The translations under genes were made by a program, and so were the position numbers. From NCBI GenBank assembly GCA_964558655.1, contig CAZLEX010000054.1, positions 1-5,212 on the forward strand: a DNA stretch of 5,212 nt, read 5' to 3'. The notes beneath the pieces were generated by a model. That model worked only from the letters and a program-made list of their open reading frames with translations. It did no database searches and was not told the DNA's origin. Positions 5,127 to 5,212 of the stretch are shown in pieces; within the stretch, counting starts at the first letter, position 1, and the number at the start of each line of letters is the position of its first letter. The stretch comes from RGIG6353 sp964558655. Lineage in GTDB: Bacteria > Bacillota > Clostridia > Oscillospirales > SIG627.

Positions 5127-5147
5127 AATTGATAATTGAAAATTGAA
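5127..5147 (+). repeat. three tandem AATTGAA heptamers at the element end
   Basis: AATTGAT (5127-5133), AATTGAA (5134-5140) and AATTGAA (5141-5147) are head to tail. If the far end of the element carries TTCAATT repeats, the two would pair and extend the tRNA variable-arm stem. Similar AATTGATAATTG strings flank four-helix-bundle genes in other clostridial genomes, from memory. Confidence 0.7.
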
Positions 5148-5159
5148 AGTGATGATGAA

Positions 5160-5212
5160 ATGAACAATATTATCGAAAATAAAAGTTTTGACTTTGCAAT
5201 TCGTATTGTCAA
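5160..5212 (+). CDS. four-helix-bundle (23S rRNA IVS / S23-like) protein, N-terminus (partial)
   Basis: An open frame from the ATG at 5160 runs off the window as MNNIIENKSFDFAIRIV. The start ...NxIxxKSFDFAxRIVxLYK is characteristic, as I recall it, of four-helix-bundle proteins of the 23S rRNA intervening-sequence family (TIGR02436), usually 115-130 residues. Their function is uncertain; they may bind nucleic acid. Another ATG at 5152 meets a stop after three codons. No strong ribosome binding site is seen; GAAAGTG upstream is weak. Seventeen residues are little to judge by, and the position directly after the heptamer repeats adds support. Confidence 0.65.
   Translation, partial: MNNIIENKSFDFAIRIV

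Larger units (their letters stand above)
5121..5212 (+). mobile_element. left end of an IVS-like element inserted in tRNA-Leu (partial)
   Basis: Sequence unlike a tRNA begins inside the variable arm. It consists of A/T-rich tandem heptamers (5127-5147) and then an ORF start resembling the four-helix-bundle (S23) proteins encoded in intervening sequences of 23S rRNA. Such intervening sequences sit at the tips of rRNA hairpins and have complementary ends. Position in a tRNA hairpin loop is the same arrangement, but only one end is visible, so the assignment is tentative. Confidence 0.55.

Overview
The window looks like a low-GC Gram-positive chromosome, most likely an uncultured or gut-type Clostridia. 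The evidence is AT-rich intergenic DNA, strong GGAGG-type ribosome binding sites, textbook TTGACA/17 bp/TANAAT promoters, tRNA genes with encoded CCA, and an adjacent rny-ymdB pair as found in Bacillota. No species can be named from the sequence alone.

Left part (1-1592), accessory DNA: the first codons of an unidentified minus-strand gene (1-31) have their own ribosome binding site and promoter. A gene-free stretch of about 750 bp follows. It holds iteron-like GATTAACGAT repeats, a 13-bp direct repeat, an operator-like dyad, a Rho-independent terminator, five degenerate repeats about 60 bp apart, and a hairpin resembling a Cas12a-type direct repeat. Two plus-strand genes come next: a small Cys-rich protein (788-997) of a kind I associate with clostridial mobile elements, and a RepA_N-type replication initiator reduced to its N-terminal domain (TTG start at 1102). 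Together they suggest the replication region, or a remnant, of an integrative element or plasmid. It ends beside the 3' end of tRNA-His, a common kind of integration target; no integrase or att repeat is visible.

Middle part (1552-2091): a minus-strand tRNA operon (Gly-TCC, Arg-TCT, His-GTG) has a consensus promoter and a 16-bp terminator hairpin. It is divergent from the rny promoter.

Right part (2092-5212), mostly core genes on the plus strand: rny (RNase Y, membrane-anchored mRNA decay endonuclease), ymdB (metallophosphoesterase of the TIGR00282 family), and a CsoR/DUF156 metal-sensing repressor with its own promoter. A strong hairpin plus T-run lies between rny and ymdB, directly against the ymdB ribosome binding site.

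The most interesting item is at the right edge. A tRNA-Leu(TAG) gene begins normally at 5070, but its sequence stops matching a tRNA in the variable arm. It is replaced by tandem AATTGAA-type heptamers and the start of an ORF (MNNIIENKSFDFAIRIV...) that resembles the four-helix-bundle proteins encoded by 23S rRNA intervening sequences. This suggests an IVS-like element inserted in the loop of a tRNA hairpin. The window ends before the other boundary, so this remains a hypothesis with a clear test.
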